Notes: generated from the sequence alone by a model not told the origin. DNA of 64,000 nucleotides from Methylomonas methanica MC09 (GCF_000214665.1 NC_015572.1:1550001-1614000), one strand, 5' to 3'. Numbered from the stretch's first letter, positions 8,187 through 19,429 are shown. Numbers and translations: made by a program.

Positions 8187-9488
8187 ATGACCCCTCAATC
8201 CAACTTCATGATCGTTGCCCCGGTCCGTAACGGGGCGCTGGAAGGATTGCGCGGCTTGCTGGCGGGCATGAACAAAACGGTGGGGCTGGCCGATCCTGCC
8301 AACGCGCTGGTGCCTTTCGGGGAATTCGAACGCTTGCACATGGCGCGGTTTTTAATCATAGAAGCCATTACCGGCGACGATATCAAAGCCTTTGGCAGAG
8401 AGCCGCGTCCGTGGCAACCGGCTCTGGCTTTTCTGGGCGATTTTGACGGCGACAGACTCAGTTTTTTAATGGAACTGGCGGAACGGGCAGGCACGGGGTT
8501 ACAAGACATTTTTGCCCACTGCGAAGGCTTTAACCGGACATTCGATCTGGTCAGTTGGATGGTGACGCACAACATCGAGCCGGCGGCCAATTACGTCAAT
8601 TGGCTCGGGCGCACTGTGAAACAAGTGCATGAAGAAGCCGCTTTGCATCGCTGTCTGTCGGAATATCTGCCGCAAATCGTCGCCGAAACGGGGGTGGACA
8701 AGCCTCGGGTTATACGGCAAAAACTGTTATCGCATGTGGAGATGCAAAAACACGCTGGCCTCCTCAAACTGTCTCCGGAAGACCCCACGCCCCTGGCTTG
8801 GATAATTCGGGACGGGCTGCACAAGATCGGGGTACCGTTGATCTTATTGCTGTTATCACCGGTATTCCTGATCTTGGCGCCTTTTTTTGCGTTGCGCCTG
8901 CGGCTGTTGGAGCGTTCCGATCCGGAGTTATTCATTCGCCCGAGTCGCGAACATATCGAAGCCTTGGCTTATCTGGAAGACCGGGACGTCAGTAACCAAT
9001 TTAATGTGTTCGGCGATATCAAGCCGGGGCTATTCCGGTTGTTTTTGTTCAAATTTTTAATGCTTTTGACCGATTATGTGGCTCGGCACATTTATAACCG
9101 GGGCTTTTTGACCCGCATTCGAACCATACATTTTGCCCGCTGGGTATTTATGGACAACAACCGCCGGGCCTTTTTCGCCAGCAATTACGACGGCAGCCAT
9201 GAAAGCTATATGGACGATTTCATCAACAAGGCCGGTTGGGGCTTGAACGTGGCGTTCAGTAATGCGGTCGGTTACCCGACTACCCGTTGGATATTCAAAC
9301 AGGGCGCGGAACGGGAGCAGCAATTTAAATACACGCAAAGGCGGCACCAGTTGCCGTCCGAAGTCTGGTACAAGGCCTACCCGGATTTGACGGCCATCGA
9401 TTTGGCGCGCAACAGCCGCATTCGTAAAGGTGTGGAAATACGCCAGGCGAATCAGCAGGCCATACGCGACTGGCTCAGCGAAATTTAG
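8187..9488 (+). CDS. Unrecognised 433-aa protein with an internal duplication
   Basis: No family is recognised with confidence. It contains two similar units. The N-terminal one runs from LHMARFLIIE to FLGDFDGDRLSFL. The C-terminal one runs from IHFARWVFMD to FASNYDGSHESYM and then a Gly-rich NKAGWG stretch (compare ERAGTG in the first unit). The units resemble the dimeric alpha/beta-barrel half-domains that make up DyP-type peroxidases and chlorite dismutases, but no haem-ligand motif is evident. Between them lies a strong hydrophobic segment near residue 220 (IGVPLILLLLSPVFLILAPF), so it is probably membrane-attached. It sits directly upstream of the DyP gene (15-bp gap), suggesting a partner role. 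Confidence 0.7.
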   Translation: MTPQSNFMIVAPVRNGALEGLRGLLAGMNKTVGLADPANALVPFGEFERLHMARFLIIEAITGDDIKAFGREPRPWQPALAFLGDFDGDRLSFLMELAERAGTGLQDIFAHCEGFNRTFDLVSWMVTHNIEPAANYVNWLGRTVKQVHEEAALHRCLSEYLPQIVAETGVDKPRVIRQKLLSHVEMQKHAGLLKLSPEDPTPLAWIIRDGLHKIGVPLILLLLSPVFLILAPFFALRLRLLERSDPELFIRPSREHIEALAYLEDRDVSNQFNVFGDIKPGLFRLFLFKFLMLLTDYVARHIYNRGFLTRIRTIHFARWVFMDNNRRAFFASNYDGSHESYMDDFINKAGWGLNVAFSNAVGYPTTRWIFKQGAEREQQFKYTQRRHQLPSEVWYKAYPDLTAIDLARNSRIRKGVEIRQANQQAIRDWLSEI

Positions 9489-9503
9489 GCAGGAGTCAGC
9501 ACG

Positions 9504-11027
9504 ATGGCAACGACAAGCGACTTTCAATTCGACGATCTGCAGGGCCTGTTGCGCTTCGGTCATGGACGATTAAAAGACAGCTGTTTTTTATTATTGAAGG
9601 TGGCGGATCAAAAGGCAGCGAAAAAATGGTTGGGTGGTGCGCCGATTACCCGGGGGATTCATGCCAGTCCACCGCCTAAAACCGCATTGCAGATTGCGTT
9701 TTCCGTGGCGGGTTTGCGTGCGTTAGGCTTGAAAGAAGCGGTGATTGAGCATTTTTCCGATGAATTTATCAGCGGGATGGCCGGCCACGAGAGCCGTTCC
9801 CGTCGCCTGGGCGATGTCGGTGCCAACGCACCGGAATACTGGGAATGGGGCGGTAGCAGCGAAAAAATGCCGCATGTCTTGCTGCTGTTATATGCGGAAA
9901 CCGGCAAAATTGCCGCTTGGCGTAAAAAAGTGGAAACCAAACTGTTTGCCAAAGCATTCGAGCTACTGGCTCAGCTGCCGACCCAGGATATCGGCGACAT
10001 CGAACCCTTTGGTTTTGTCGACGGTATCAGCCAGCCCGCTATCGATTGGACCGCCCGGCAAACGGTCGATTCCCATCAACGGGATGGCTTCTCCAACCTG
10101 CTGGCGGTCGGTGAAGTGGTGCTGGGCTACCGGAATGAATACGATCAATATACGGTCAGACCGTTGATCGATGTTGCCGACGATCCTGGTGCAGCGGAAT
10201 TGTTACCGGCGGAAGAACAGCCCGAATTGAAGGATTTTGCCCGTAACGGCAGCTACTTGGTGTTACGGCAACTGGGGCAGGATGTGCCGGGATTCTGGCA
10301 ATTTCTCGATAAGGTCAGTGCTGGAAATGCGGAACAGCGCGAGCAACTCGCCGCCAGCATGGTAGGCAGGCAGCGGGATGGGTCGCCGTTGCTGCCGCCG
10401 GCCGGCGAAGCCATACCCGGCATTCCCGCCGACGACACTCTCAATCACTTCAATTATTTACCTGATCCGACCGGAACAAGTTGTCCGATCGGTGCGCATG
10501 TGCGTCGGGCCAATCCGCGTAGCGGCGACATGCCGTCTGTTTCCGGGTGTTTTTTTAGCCGATTGCTGAAAATTCTGGGTTTCGGTCTGAAACGCTACGA
10601 CGAGGATTTGATTGCCTCGACCCGCTTTCACCGGCTGCTGCGAAGAGGCCGCCCTTACGGACCGCTGCTGACGCCGGAACAGGCCGTCAAGGCCGATGCG
10701 CCGGTTGCCGAGCGCGGGTTGCAGTTTATTTGTCTGGTGGCCAATATCTCCCGGCAGTTCGAATTCGTACAAAACGCCTGGGTGGTGAACAGTAAATTCG
10801 CCGGCTTGCAACAGGAGCGGGATCCGCTGCTGGCGCATCGCCAGCCGCTGCAAGACGGTACGCCGACCGATCAATTCCACCGCCCCGATCCGGCGGGACC
10901 GGTGCAAACCGTCGCGGATTTGCCGCAATTTATCGGCGTGCGCGGCGGCGCCTACTTTTTTATGCCGGGGCTTAGCGCCATTCGCTATCTCGCCGCCTTA
11001 CCCACTCAGGGAGACTCGTCGCCATGA
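9504..11027 (+). CDS. DyP-type haem peroxidase family protein
   Basis: A 507-aa protein with the DyP GxxDG-type motif in FGFVDGISQP (catalytic Asp) and the proximal-His segment CPIGAHVRRANPR. DyP enzymes use hydrogen peroxide to oxidise dyes, phenolics or lipophilic substrates; cytosolic and Tat-exported classes exist. No Tat signal is visible here, so it is probably cytoplasmic. It is longer than minimal DyPs (~300 aa). The ATG follows an AGGAG, and the stop overlaps the next start by 4 bp, indicating translational coupling to the second catalase-related protein. Confidence 0.88.
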   Translation: MATTSDFQFDDLQGLLRFGHGRLKDSCFLLLKVADQKAAKKWLGGAPITRGIHASPPPKTALQIAFSVAGLRALGLKEAVIEHFSDEFISGMAGHESRSRRLGDVGANAPEYWEWGGSSEKMPHVLLLLYAETGKIAAWRKKVETKLFAKAFELLAQLPTQDIGDIEPFGFVDGISQPAIDWTARQTVDSHQRDGFSNLLAVGEVVLGYRNEYDQYTVRPLIDVADDPGAAELLPAEEQPELKDFARNGSYLVLRQLGQDVPGFWQFLDKVSAGNAEQREQLAASMVGRQRDGSPLLPPAGEAIPGIPADDTLNHFNYLPDPTGTSCPIGAHVRRANPRSGDMPSVSGCFFSRLLKILGFGLKRYDEDLIASTRFHRLLRRGRPYGPLLTPEQAVKADAPVAERGLQFICLVANISRQFEFVQNAWVVNSKFAGLQQERDPLLAHRQPLQDGTPTDQFHRPDPAGPVQTVADLPQFIGVRGGAYFFMPGLSAIRYLAALPTQGDSSP

Positions 11028-12223
11028 CCGTCAAAAACTGCATCTTAATGGCCATCCACCGGTTTTTGTTGCAACTGTTGTATCTTGAACGCCGCCTGGA
11101 ACCCCCGATTCGTCCGGCATGGAACGCCGTGTTCCGGGAACCGGGCGTCAGACTGGTGCAGTTTCTGATCAACCTGCGCCGCAAGAACGAAGGTTTGAAA
11201 ATTGCCGAAGAACGTATCGATCCCGACGAAGAGCAAAGCCTGAACGACATCATCGACCTGATGGCCGACCAGATGCGCGGCCGCTTCAAACCGGGCGGCT
11301 ACGAACGCGGCGGCAATACCAAAACCCACGGGGTGTTGAAGGCCACCGTCACCATCCGCGACGATATACCCGAACACTGCCGCATCGGTATTTTCGCCGA
11401 GCCGAAAACCTATAAAGCCTATGTGCGCTACGCCGGCCCCGGCCCGAACGTCCCGTCCGACATTCAGGACGTCGGCTTCCTGAGTATGGCCGTCAAATTG
11501 CTGGGCGTGCCCGGCGAAAAGCTGATGGACGAGGAGAAGTTCACCCAGGACATCATCACCACCAGCGGCGGCCCGACCTTTGTGACCCCTAACACCCGCG
11601 AGAATGCCAAGCTGCAGTATTGGAGCTTGGTCGATATGACCTTGTACTATTTTATAAACCCGTTCGATTCGCATTTGCTGGACATGGCCATGCAAAGCCT
11701 GTGGAACGAAACCCAAACCAACCCGCTGGGCAAGCGTTACTGGAGCTGTACGCCGTATCTGTTGGGAGAAGGTCAGGCGGTGATGTATTCCTTCGTGCCG
11801 AAAGCCAAAATCGTTTCCCCGATACCCGGCCTGCCGTTCGGCGCGGTGCCGTTTAACTATTTGCGGGATAACCTGACCAAAACCATCGCCGAAACCGATG
11901 TGGAATTCGATTTGATGATCCAACTGCAAACCGACCCGCATTTGATGCCTATAGAAGACAGCTCTGTGCGCTGGCCGGAAAAGTTATCGCCGTTTATCCC
12001 GGTCGCCACCGTGCATATCCCCAAGCAAGTGCATAACTTCGATGCCATGGCGGACTTCACCAAACGCCTGAAAATGAACCCTTGGCATTGCCTGCCGGAA
12101 CACCGGCCGCTGGGTAACCTGAACCGGGCCCGCTTCAGGTTGTATCGGGAACTGTCCAACTTCCGGCAAGAGATGAATCAGGTTACTCACTTGGAACCTA
12201 CCGGGGATGAGATGTTTGACTGA
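11024..12223 (+). CDS. Catalase-related haem protein, distal Asn absent
   Basis: A 399-aa paralogue of the product of the gene at 6748. It keeps the distal His in KTHGVLKATV (His102) and the proximal R-x-x-x-Y in RFRLY (Tyr374), with the family ending HRPLGNLNRAR. The distal Asn found in catalases and in the paralogue is replaced in QDIITTSGGP (Thr180 at the aligned place). The N-terminal ~60 residues, hydrophobic then basic (IHRFLLQLLYLERRL), have no counterpart in the paralogue and may associate with membranes. The start overlaps the DyP stop (ATGA). It is last in the operon and is followed by a MITE-like palindrome. Related enzymes include allene oxide synthase and hydroperoxide lyase, so a hydroperoxide-rearranging role is possible. 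Confidence 0.8.
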   Translation: MTVKNCILMAIHRFLLQLLYLERRLEPPIRPAWNAVFREPGVRLVQFLINLRRKNEGLKIAEERIDPDEEQSLNDIIDLMADQMRGRFKPGGYERGGNTKTHGVLKATVTIRDDIPEHCRIGIFAEPKTYKAYVRYAGPGPNVPSDIQDVGFLSMAVKLLGVPGEKLMDEEKFTQDIITTSGGPTFVTPNTRENAKLQYWSLVDMTLYYFINPFDSHLLDMAMQSLWNETQTNPLGKRYWSCTPYLLGEGQAVMYSFVPKAKIVSPIPGLPFGAVPFNYLRDNLTKTIAETDVEFDLMIQLQTDPHLMPIEDSSVRWPEKLSPFIPVATVHIPKQVHNFDAMADFTKRLKMNPWHCLPEHRPLGNLNRARFRLYRELSNFRQEMNQVTHLEPTGDEMFD

Positions 12224-12254
12224 GCTTGGTGGATTGGCATTCACTTATTAACCC

Positions 12255-12352
12255 GGCCCTTGAATACCCTCCATTCGTCATTCCCGCGAAAGCGGGAATC
12301 CATTGCATCCACTGGGCTCCCGCTTTCGCGGGAGCGACGATATTTAAGGGCC
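12255..12352. repeat. 98-bp MITE-like palindromic element
   Basis: The ends GGCCCTTGAATA (12255-12266) and TATTTAAGGGCC (12341-12352) are inverted repeats with one mismatch. Inside are two palindromes, ATTCCCGCGAAAGCGGGAAT and CTCCCGCTTTCGCGGGAG, that are inverted copies of each other. It has no coding capacity. It matches the general form of REP/MITE elements and may terminate or stabilise the upstream operon transcript. The remaining ~200 bp up to the IS holds nothing else I can recognise. Confidence 0.7.
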
Positions 12353-12587
12353 TAGTTAATAGTATTTCAGATGTGTTGGTTTCTGGAAAACGCTTCCCTG
12401 TGCTCAAATCAGACAGATGCACCGCTCTGTATTTGGAAACTAAAGGTCTTTTTCTGTGCTGATAGATAAGGGTTGAACACAGTAAACCCAGCCCGATGGC
12501 TCGCTTTCAAGAACTTAAAAATGCGTCATACGCAGAGGTTTGCTTTCCGATACTGTAGTGGTCTAATAAAAATGGACACCCGAATAG

Positions 12588-13804
<1,217 letters not shown>

Positions 13805-13812
13805 CCACTACA

Positions 13813-14198
13813 CCCGCCGGAAATAACAACGGCACGAAGGCTTGTTTAATCGATGGACTCGCAGAACGCGATGCTTTCCAGGCTTTCACATAACGCTGCA
13901 CCGCACTGTAACCGCCGACATAACCTTCGGCTTGCAGACATTCATACAAGCGTTGGGCGGTGCGTTTACACTTTTTGCCGGGTAAGGTCGCATCGGTTTC
14001 CAACCACGTCCTCAGTTGCTCGATAAAAGCTCCCAGTTTCAAATAGGGTTGGTGTTGCCGGGTAGGATAGACGGGCTCTTCGACCGTTTTGAGGTGCTTG
14101 CGAATCGTGGGACGGGATAACTTGAACTGCTTCGCCAAGTCGCTGATGGTGACGTGCTCAACAAAATGCAGTCGCCTGATTTCGGGTATGACATCCAT
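13813..14198 (-). pseudogene. istA: IS21-type istA remnant, truncated by IS3-family copy 1
   Basis: The N-terminal ~128 residues of an IstA transposase starting at the ATG at 14198 (MDVIPEIRRLHFVEH), with the HTH segment ISDLAKQFKLSRPTIRKHLK and the family phrase FVPLLFPAG. It stops being IstA exactly where the IS ends; the residues after PAG come from the IS. No catalytic core and no istB remain. The DNA to 14492 upstream holds what may be the IS21-type left end. Confidence 0.85.
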
Positions 14199-14549
14199 TT
14201 TTATCACTCCAGGGTTCTCCGGCAAAAAGCCGGGCATTAAACAACCTGGGGTGGAAACTTTTCAACGCCCTTTTCCCCAGGACCCTGGAAAGTTTTGCAC
14301 GCCGTTTTGCAACCCGGAACTGGAACAGAATCCATACCGTGCATCTAAATCCGAATCATGCCGAAACCCAAAACAACTCGCCCCAGGAGGTCGCTAATCC
14401 AGACAAAATAACCGCATAGTATTTTTACGTCGAGGCGACAACTAGCTTGAAATTTTCCGGGCGCCTTGACGAATAAAGTGGCGATTGACGTATGTAGTGG
14501 TCAACTTTTTTCGGACACACAAATAAGTTGTTGCTCTGCCATTTTCATT

Positions 14550-15718
<1,169 letters not shown>

Positions 15719-15747
15719 CTATTCGGGTGTCCATTTTTATTAGACCA

Positions 15748-15963
15748 CTACAGTTCTTCAGGGCGCCAATCTTGTGGGCGCTTGGCTGGATTGGGTTTCG
15801 GGGTATCGGTCTGTGCTGCGTTGCTCATCCAGGTTTTTAAGGTATGTATACTGAGGTTAGATTCATCGGCAATTTCTTGAATGGTTCGTTTTCCACGATT
15901 GTAGACTTTTGCCAGAGCTTGCTCTCTGAACTCGTCAGAATACTGCTTTTTCGAGGTAATCAT
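15748..15963 (-). pseudogene. Truncated transposase OrfA-like gene
   Basis: The N-terminal ~70 residues of an IS3/IS911-like OrfA HTH protein (KKQYSDEFREQALAKVYN, then IQEIADESNLSIHTLKTWM). The frame ends in ..DWRPEEL, and its stop codon lies inside the end of IS copy 2, which marks truncation by that element. Upstream of its start, GAGGCGACAACTA (15999-16011) recurs at 14432-14444 and may mark the ends of this older element. Confidence 0.75.
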
Positions 15964-16119
15964 TTTCTAATCTCAAATTTAAGGCGTTCTAAAAATTTGA
16001 GGCGACAACTATTGTGACGCAGGGGGCGCCATAAGCTTCGCTTTCTAGTAGTTTGCCTATCTGAATCAACAGCGAATGCGTAGAATGCCCTTTTTGCCAT
16101 CCGTTATGCGAGGTATTCT

Positions 16120-17307
16120 TTGGCCACGTTTTTGATCCGCAGCCTGTCAGACCCCAAAGGCTATACCGAAATTGTTTCAAGTTCCGATCAACTGCCGCGT
16201 TCGGCCGAAGAAAGTTATGTGCCCTGGGCGTTAACCATGGCGGATAAAGTTGTCTTCGCCCGTTACGGCGAACATATCGGCTGGCGCGCGGGCGGCGGCA
16301 AGGGTGGGCCTTTGCTTAAACCGTACGATTCGCATGCCAGCCAAAAGCGGCGCAGGTTGGCCGAATCCGAACTCGGTTTGCTGGCTTTGAACCAGCGGCA
16401 GTTTACCCAGGAAGCAGTCGGTGCGGTCAGCAACGCCATTAAGGTTTACCTGAATAAACAGTTTTGGAGTAATCAGGATAAAACCAAAAACACGGTGTTC
16501 AAAGAAATAGGCCATTATTTTTATACGGGCGGCGGTACCGGTTTTGGGCGAATTAACGAAAGTAAGAAAGAGTCCGTCGGCGTGGACGGAGTTTGGCGCG
16601 GTATTCTGGATGCGTTGGGCAACGGCCGGCTCGATCAGGTTTTGGCAATTCACGACGCAGTCGGGCGAAAAGTGCTGCCGGCCCTTGGCGGGAGTCCGTT
16701 GACAACCTATAACCACTGGGGGCCTATTCTCCGGCAGGACTGGTTCGACGATAAAGATAAGCGCGGCCGCGTCAATGCGCCCGCCAAGCCGACGGCGACC
16801 CGTATCGGCGGTATTGTCGATTCGGGTCAGAGCGGCAGTGTCGGCACGGTAGGACAAGCGCGTACACGTGGCGTAGACAGTTTTCAACGCGATATGACGC
16901 GGGTGCGGGAGAAAGATGCCGATGCGTATTACGATGACGTCGATGTCCGCAATCTGTTATTCGGTGCCGGCATATCGGGCACCACCGGCTCGCTATTGCA
17001 AGCAGCTTTCGCGTTTGGGGGGCTGGTCAGAGGCGAACCCTTGAAGCAGTACGTGCTGGCTATTGTCGGTTATCTGGTCGGCGGCGGCATGCATAGCTAT
17101 CACGAATCGATGGCTGTTGCCCAAAAAGCCGGTTTGCCTTATACGCCGGGGGCTTATATTCCATCGCTGCCCCAGACATTCCTGTCTTCGCAGCAGTTCA
17201 AGCGTTGGAGCGAACAGTATTACGACATCGTCCAACTCGGTGCGACGCACTGGCGGCATAATGCCACGCATCTGCCGTCGCATTTGAACAAGGAACTACG
17301 GACGTAA
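16120..17307 (+). CDS. Unrecognised 395-aa protein
   Basis: I do not recognise this protein. The start used is a TTG with GAGG 6 bases upstream; no in-frame ATG occurs before residue ~40. The middle is rich in Gly, Ser and Arg (YTGGGTGFGRI, GGIVDSGQSGSVGTVGQART). A hydrophobic Gly-rich segment near residue 320 (YVLAIVGYLVGGGMHSYHE) precedes a Trp/Tyr/His-rich C-terminus (WSEQYYDIVQLGATHWRHN). No signal peptide is seen. It stands alone beside the IS island and could be cargo or a native neighbour. A hairpin downstream (17318-17344) may end its transcript. Confidence 0.65.
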   Translation: MATFLIRSLSDPKGYTEIVSSSDQLPRSAEESYVPWALTMADKVVFARYGEHIGWRAGGGKGGPLLKPYDSHASQKRRRLAESELGLLALNQRQFTQEAVGAVSNAIKVYLNKQFWSNQDKTKNTVFKEIGHYFYTGGGTGFGRINESKKESVGVDGVWRGILDALGNGRLDQVLAIHDAVGRKVLPALGGSPLTTYNHWGPILRQDWFDDKDKRGRVNAPAKPTATRIGGIVDSGQSGSVGTVGQARTRGVDSFQRDMTRVREKDADAYYDDVDVRNLLFGAGISGTTGSLLQAAFAFGGLVRGEPLKQYVLAIVGYLVGGGMHSYHESMAVAQKAGLPYTPGAYIPSLPQTFLSSQQFKRWSEQYYDIVQLGATHWRHNATHLPSHLNKELRT

Positions 17308-17608
17308 GCCTGCGTAGGGCGCAATAATCAGTGGGTATTGCGCCGTACTTAAAGCACAGAAAAATGAATTTCCGGCAAATTTGGCAGCCCGGCGTAACCT
17401 GTTTTTTACTATCGATTTGTTACAAAGAAAAGGTAATGATTTGTTGATAAGGCATATTCAACTTTCGCTGGAAAGCTTCGCTTCACTGCGTTCCGCTTCC
17501 AAGATTTTCAGCGAGTGACAGGCAAATAGCGACCCAAACCGGCCAGTCGAATATTGAATCGAATTCTTTTAGATAAACTTCATCACTTAATAAGCAGACG
17601 TTCAAAAA
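17308..17608. other. Intergenic region between convergent genes
   Basis: A 301-bp gap between the convergent orphan gene and the exosortase partner. The only clear structure is a 9-bp-stem hairpin (GGCGCAATA...TATTGCGCC, 17318-17344). No gene seen. Confidence 0.5.
17318..17344. terminator. Hairpin after the orphan gene, possible terminator
   Basis: GGCGCAATA and TATTGCGCC form a perfect 9-bp stem around a 9-base loop, about 10 bp past the stop at 17307. It is not followed by a T-run, so intrinsic termination is uncertain. Confidence 0.4.
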
Positions 17609-18220
17609 TCAGATTCGAAGGAAGGTTCGCTGCAATTGAATGCACAACCAAGCCGCCGTAATGCCGAGCAACCAGCGTCCGCCCAGTTCGCAAAACACCA
17701 TCCAATCCACGAACCAGGGTACTTGGCGCGGATTCATGCCCAATTCGGCAATGTCTTGAAACGATATTTCCAGTTTGCCTAATAGCTGTGCAGGTAAAGT
17801 CGCCATGACGACCAGAATCGCCGTCAACAAACCCGAGCCGAGCAACAAAACGCGTTGCCGCCAATGCTGTACCGGCCAAACCAGCAGGATTGAACCTTCG
17901 ATGACCAACGGCACGAAGCTGTGCAGCAAATGGGCGGACGACTTCAATTCGGTCGTTGGCGGGATAAAATGGTCGGCATTCAGATAAATCGGTCGTAATG
18001 CTAAAACCGACAACTCAATCGAGGCATCCATTTGGGATTGCACCGATTTGACCACGTGTAAACTGGGCGATAAATCCGGCGTCATCGAGATCATCACGGC
18101 CTTTAGTAGCGGGAACACGTTTGTTATCAGCCCTTCACCGAAAAACAAAACCAAGCAGGACAACACCAGCCAGGCTAGCAAGCCTTTCAAGGTTAGAGAG
18201 AGCAACTCAGGCCGGCTCAT
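17609..18220 (-). CDS. Exosortase-associated membrane protein
   Basis: A 203-aa protein with about four hydrophobic segments (LLAWLVLSCLVLFFGEG near the N-terminus, LHSFVPLVIEGSILLVW, LLLGSGLLTAILVVMATL, LLGITAAWLCIQL). The ATG at 18220 overlaps the exosortase stop by 14 bp, implying translational coupling. Its size, topology and place match the membrane proteins that accompany XrtH-type exosortases, but I cannot run the model to confirm. Likely a dedicated partner of the upstream sortase; mechanism unknown. Confidence 0.65.
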   Translation of the reverse strand: MSRPELLSLTLKGLLAWLVLSCLVLFFGEGLITNVFPLLKAVMISMTPDLSPSLHVVKSVQSQMDASIELSVLALRPIYLNADHFIPPTTELKSSAHLLHSFVPLVIEGSILLVWPVQHWRQRVLLLGSGLLTAILVVMATLPAQLLGKLEISFQDIAELGMNPRQVPWFVDWMVFCELGGRWLLGITAAWLCIQLQRTFLRI

Positions 18221-18860
18221 GGATCGAAGGCGTCGAACCGAACGCCCACCAGGCAAAATAAAAACATCCCAGCATCACCATCAATGTCGGTGCCACATAA
18301 GTGTGGATCAGCTGAAACCAACCGGGATGATAAGCGATGATGAAATACAACACGCAGATACGCAGCAGATTAATGGTATAAATCAGGCCGATGCCCAGCA
18401 GCAGACCCAACGCCTTCCGTTTTAATCCGGACGGAAAAACCAAAACGGCGGATATGACCAAAAACAACGCGCCGGCGCCGTCGCAGCCGCGCACGATCTC
18501 CAGATCGGCCTTGGCGGAAAGCAGATGATTATGCTTAGCAAACACCTGCTCAAACGGTGCCAGCCAGTTGACCAAGTCTGCGCAAATCGCGACCACCGAG
18601 TGATAGTAAATGACATCGGTAAACAGGTCGACCGGAATCTTGAAGTACGCGTAGTCGAACAGCACGTAACAGCCAACGAATAGCAAGAACTGTAGCCAGG
18701 TATGTTGGCTATAGCGGCGGCAGCTTTCGGAAAACAGCCTAAGAGTCTGCAATACGGTTATCCCTTCATAGTATTTGGGTGGGGTGGTCTGACGGTATCG
18801 GGAGAAATCATGGCCCAGGGTTGCGGCACTGCTCAAGCCATCATCAGGATAAATACACAC
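18207..18860 (-). CDS. Exosortase/archaeosortase family transpeptidase
   Basis: A membrane protein of up to 217 aa with the exosortase catalytic triad in order: Cys in IVRGCDGAGAL, Arg in INLLRICVLYF and His in LIHTYVAPTL. Exosortases cut C-terminal sorting signals and attach surface proteins to the envelope. The start is uncertain: the first ~45 residues (to GITVLQTL) are polar and not family-like, and a TTG near 18750 preceded by AAGGGAT is an alternative. It lies at the downstream end of a co-directional run from the prenyltransferase/LRR gene through the Rhs gene. Whether it serves this cassette or the PEP-CTERM proteins elsewhere in the window is open. Confidence 0.82.
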   Translation of the reverse strand: MCIYPDDGLSSAATLGHDFSRYRQTTPPKYYEGITVLQTLRLFSESCRRYSQHTWLQFLLFVGCYVLFDYAYFKIPVDLFTDVIYYHSVVAICADLVNWLAPFEQVFAKHNHLLSAKADLEIVRGCDGAGALFLVISAVLVFPSGLKRKALGLLLGIGLIYTINLLRICVLYFIIAYHPGWFQLIHTYVAPTLMVMLGCFYFAWWAFGSTPSIHEPA

Positions 18861-18967
18861 CCAGCCATTATGGTCGGCTAGGTGAGTTCCCGTAAAGGTA
18901 AGGTACCCCTCACGTGTCGCACCAGGTTTTCAATTTGCCGATGATGTGGTTCGTGCATCATCGCATC

Positions 18968-19300
18968 CTAACGGCCTTTTTTCCAAAGGCTACCCCCCAT
19001 AGAGCCTTTTTTATTTAGAAAACGAGTCAAAAGAAAAAAAACTATCCCAATACTCATGCCAACAGGAAAAGGGGCCCCTTTGAAACCAGGTATATTGCCA
19101 AACAGCCAGCCCATTCCAGTCACGCCCAACAATCCAATAACCATAAAAATAAATCTCGATAAAAATACACACCACCAACCCGATTTCCCTAACTTATCAG
19201 TTAATACTTTATCTTGAGTTGCTTGGGCATGTAATTGGTATGAAACTGAAAATCCAAACCAAATGTTCAAAAAATAGGCCACTAATTGTTCCTGAGTCAT
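18968..19300 (-). CDS. Small membrane protein, candidate immunity protein
   Basis: A 110-aa protein with about three hydrophobic segments (AYFLNIWFGFSVSY, VFLSRFIFMVIGLLGVTGMGWLF, GMSIGIVFFLLTRFL) and a basic end (LNKKGSMGGSLWKKG). No family recognised. The DNA is clearly lower in GC than the flanking genes. Downstream position from a Rhs gene, small size and low GC fit an immunity gene of a polymorphic toxin. That is inference. Confidence 0.6.
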   Translation of the reverse strand: MTQEQLVAYFLNIWFGFSVSYQLHAQATQDKVLTDKLGKSGWWCVFLSRFIFMVIGLLGVTGMGWLFGNIPGFKGAPFPVGMSIGIVFFLLTRFLNKKGSMGGSLWKKGR

Positions 19301-19358
19301 AAGTTTCCAATAATTTTTTTAAAAATAGGCGTTTTCTAATGCTTGCTGTACACGCCTT

Positions 19359-19391
19359 GCATTTGATTTGCATTTGATTTGCATTTGATTT
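19359..19391. repeat. Three tandem 11-bp repeats (GCATTTGATTT)
   Basis: Three perfect head-to-tail copies of GCATTTGATTT between the two small membrane-protein genes. Eleven base pairs is about one helical turn, so the copies share a helix face. Could be slippage or binding sites. Confidence 0.8.
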
Positions 19392-19429
19392 ATTTGAGTA
19401 ACGAACAAATATGCCACTTGCTGGGCTCG

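Noticed and set aside
11045..11941. 298-codon minus-strand frame
   Set aside because: Antisense shadow of the catalase-related gene; composition is not protein-like.
12226..12462. 78-codon plus-strand frame
   Set aside because: Runs through the palindromic MITE-like element.
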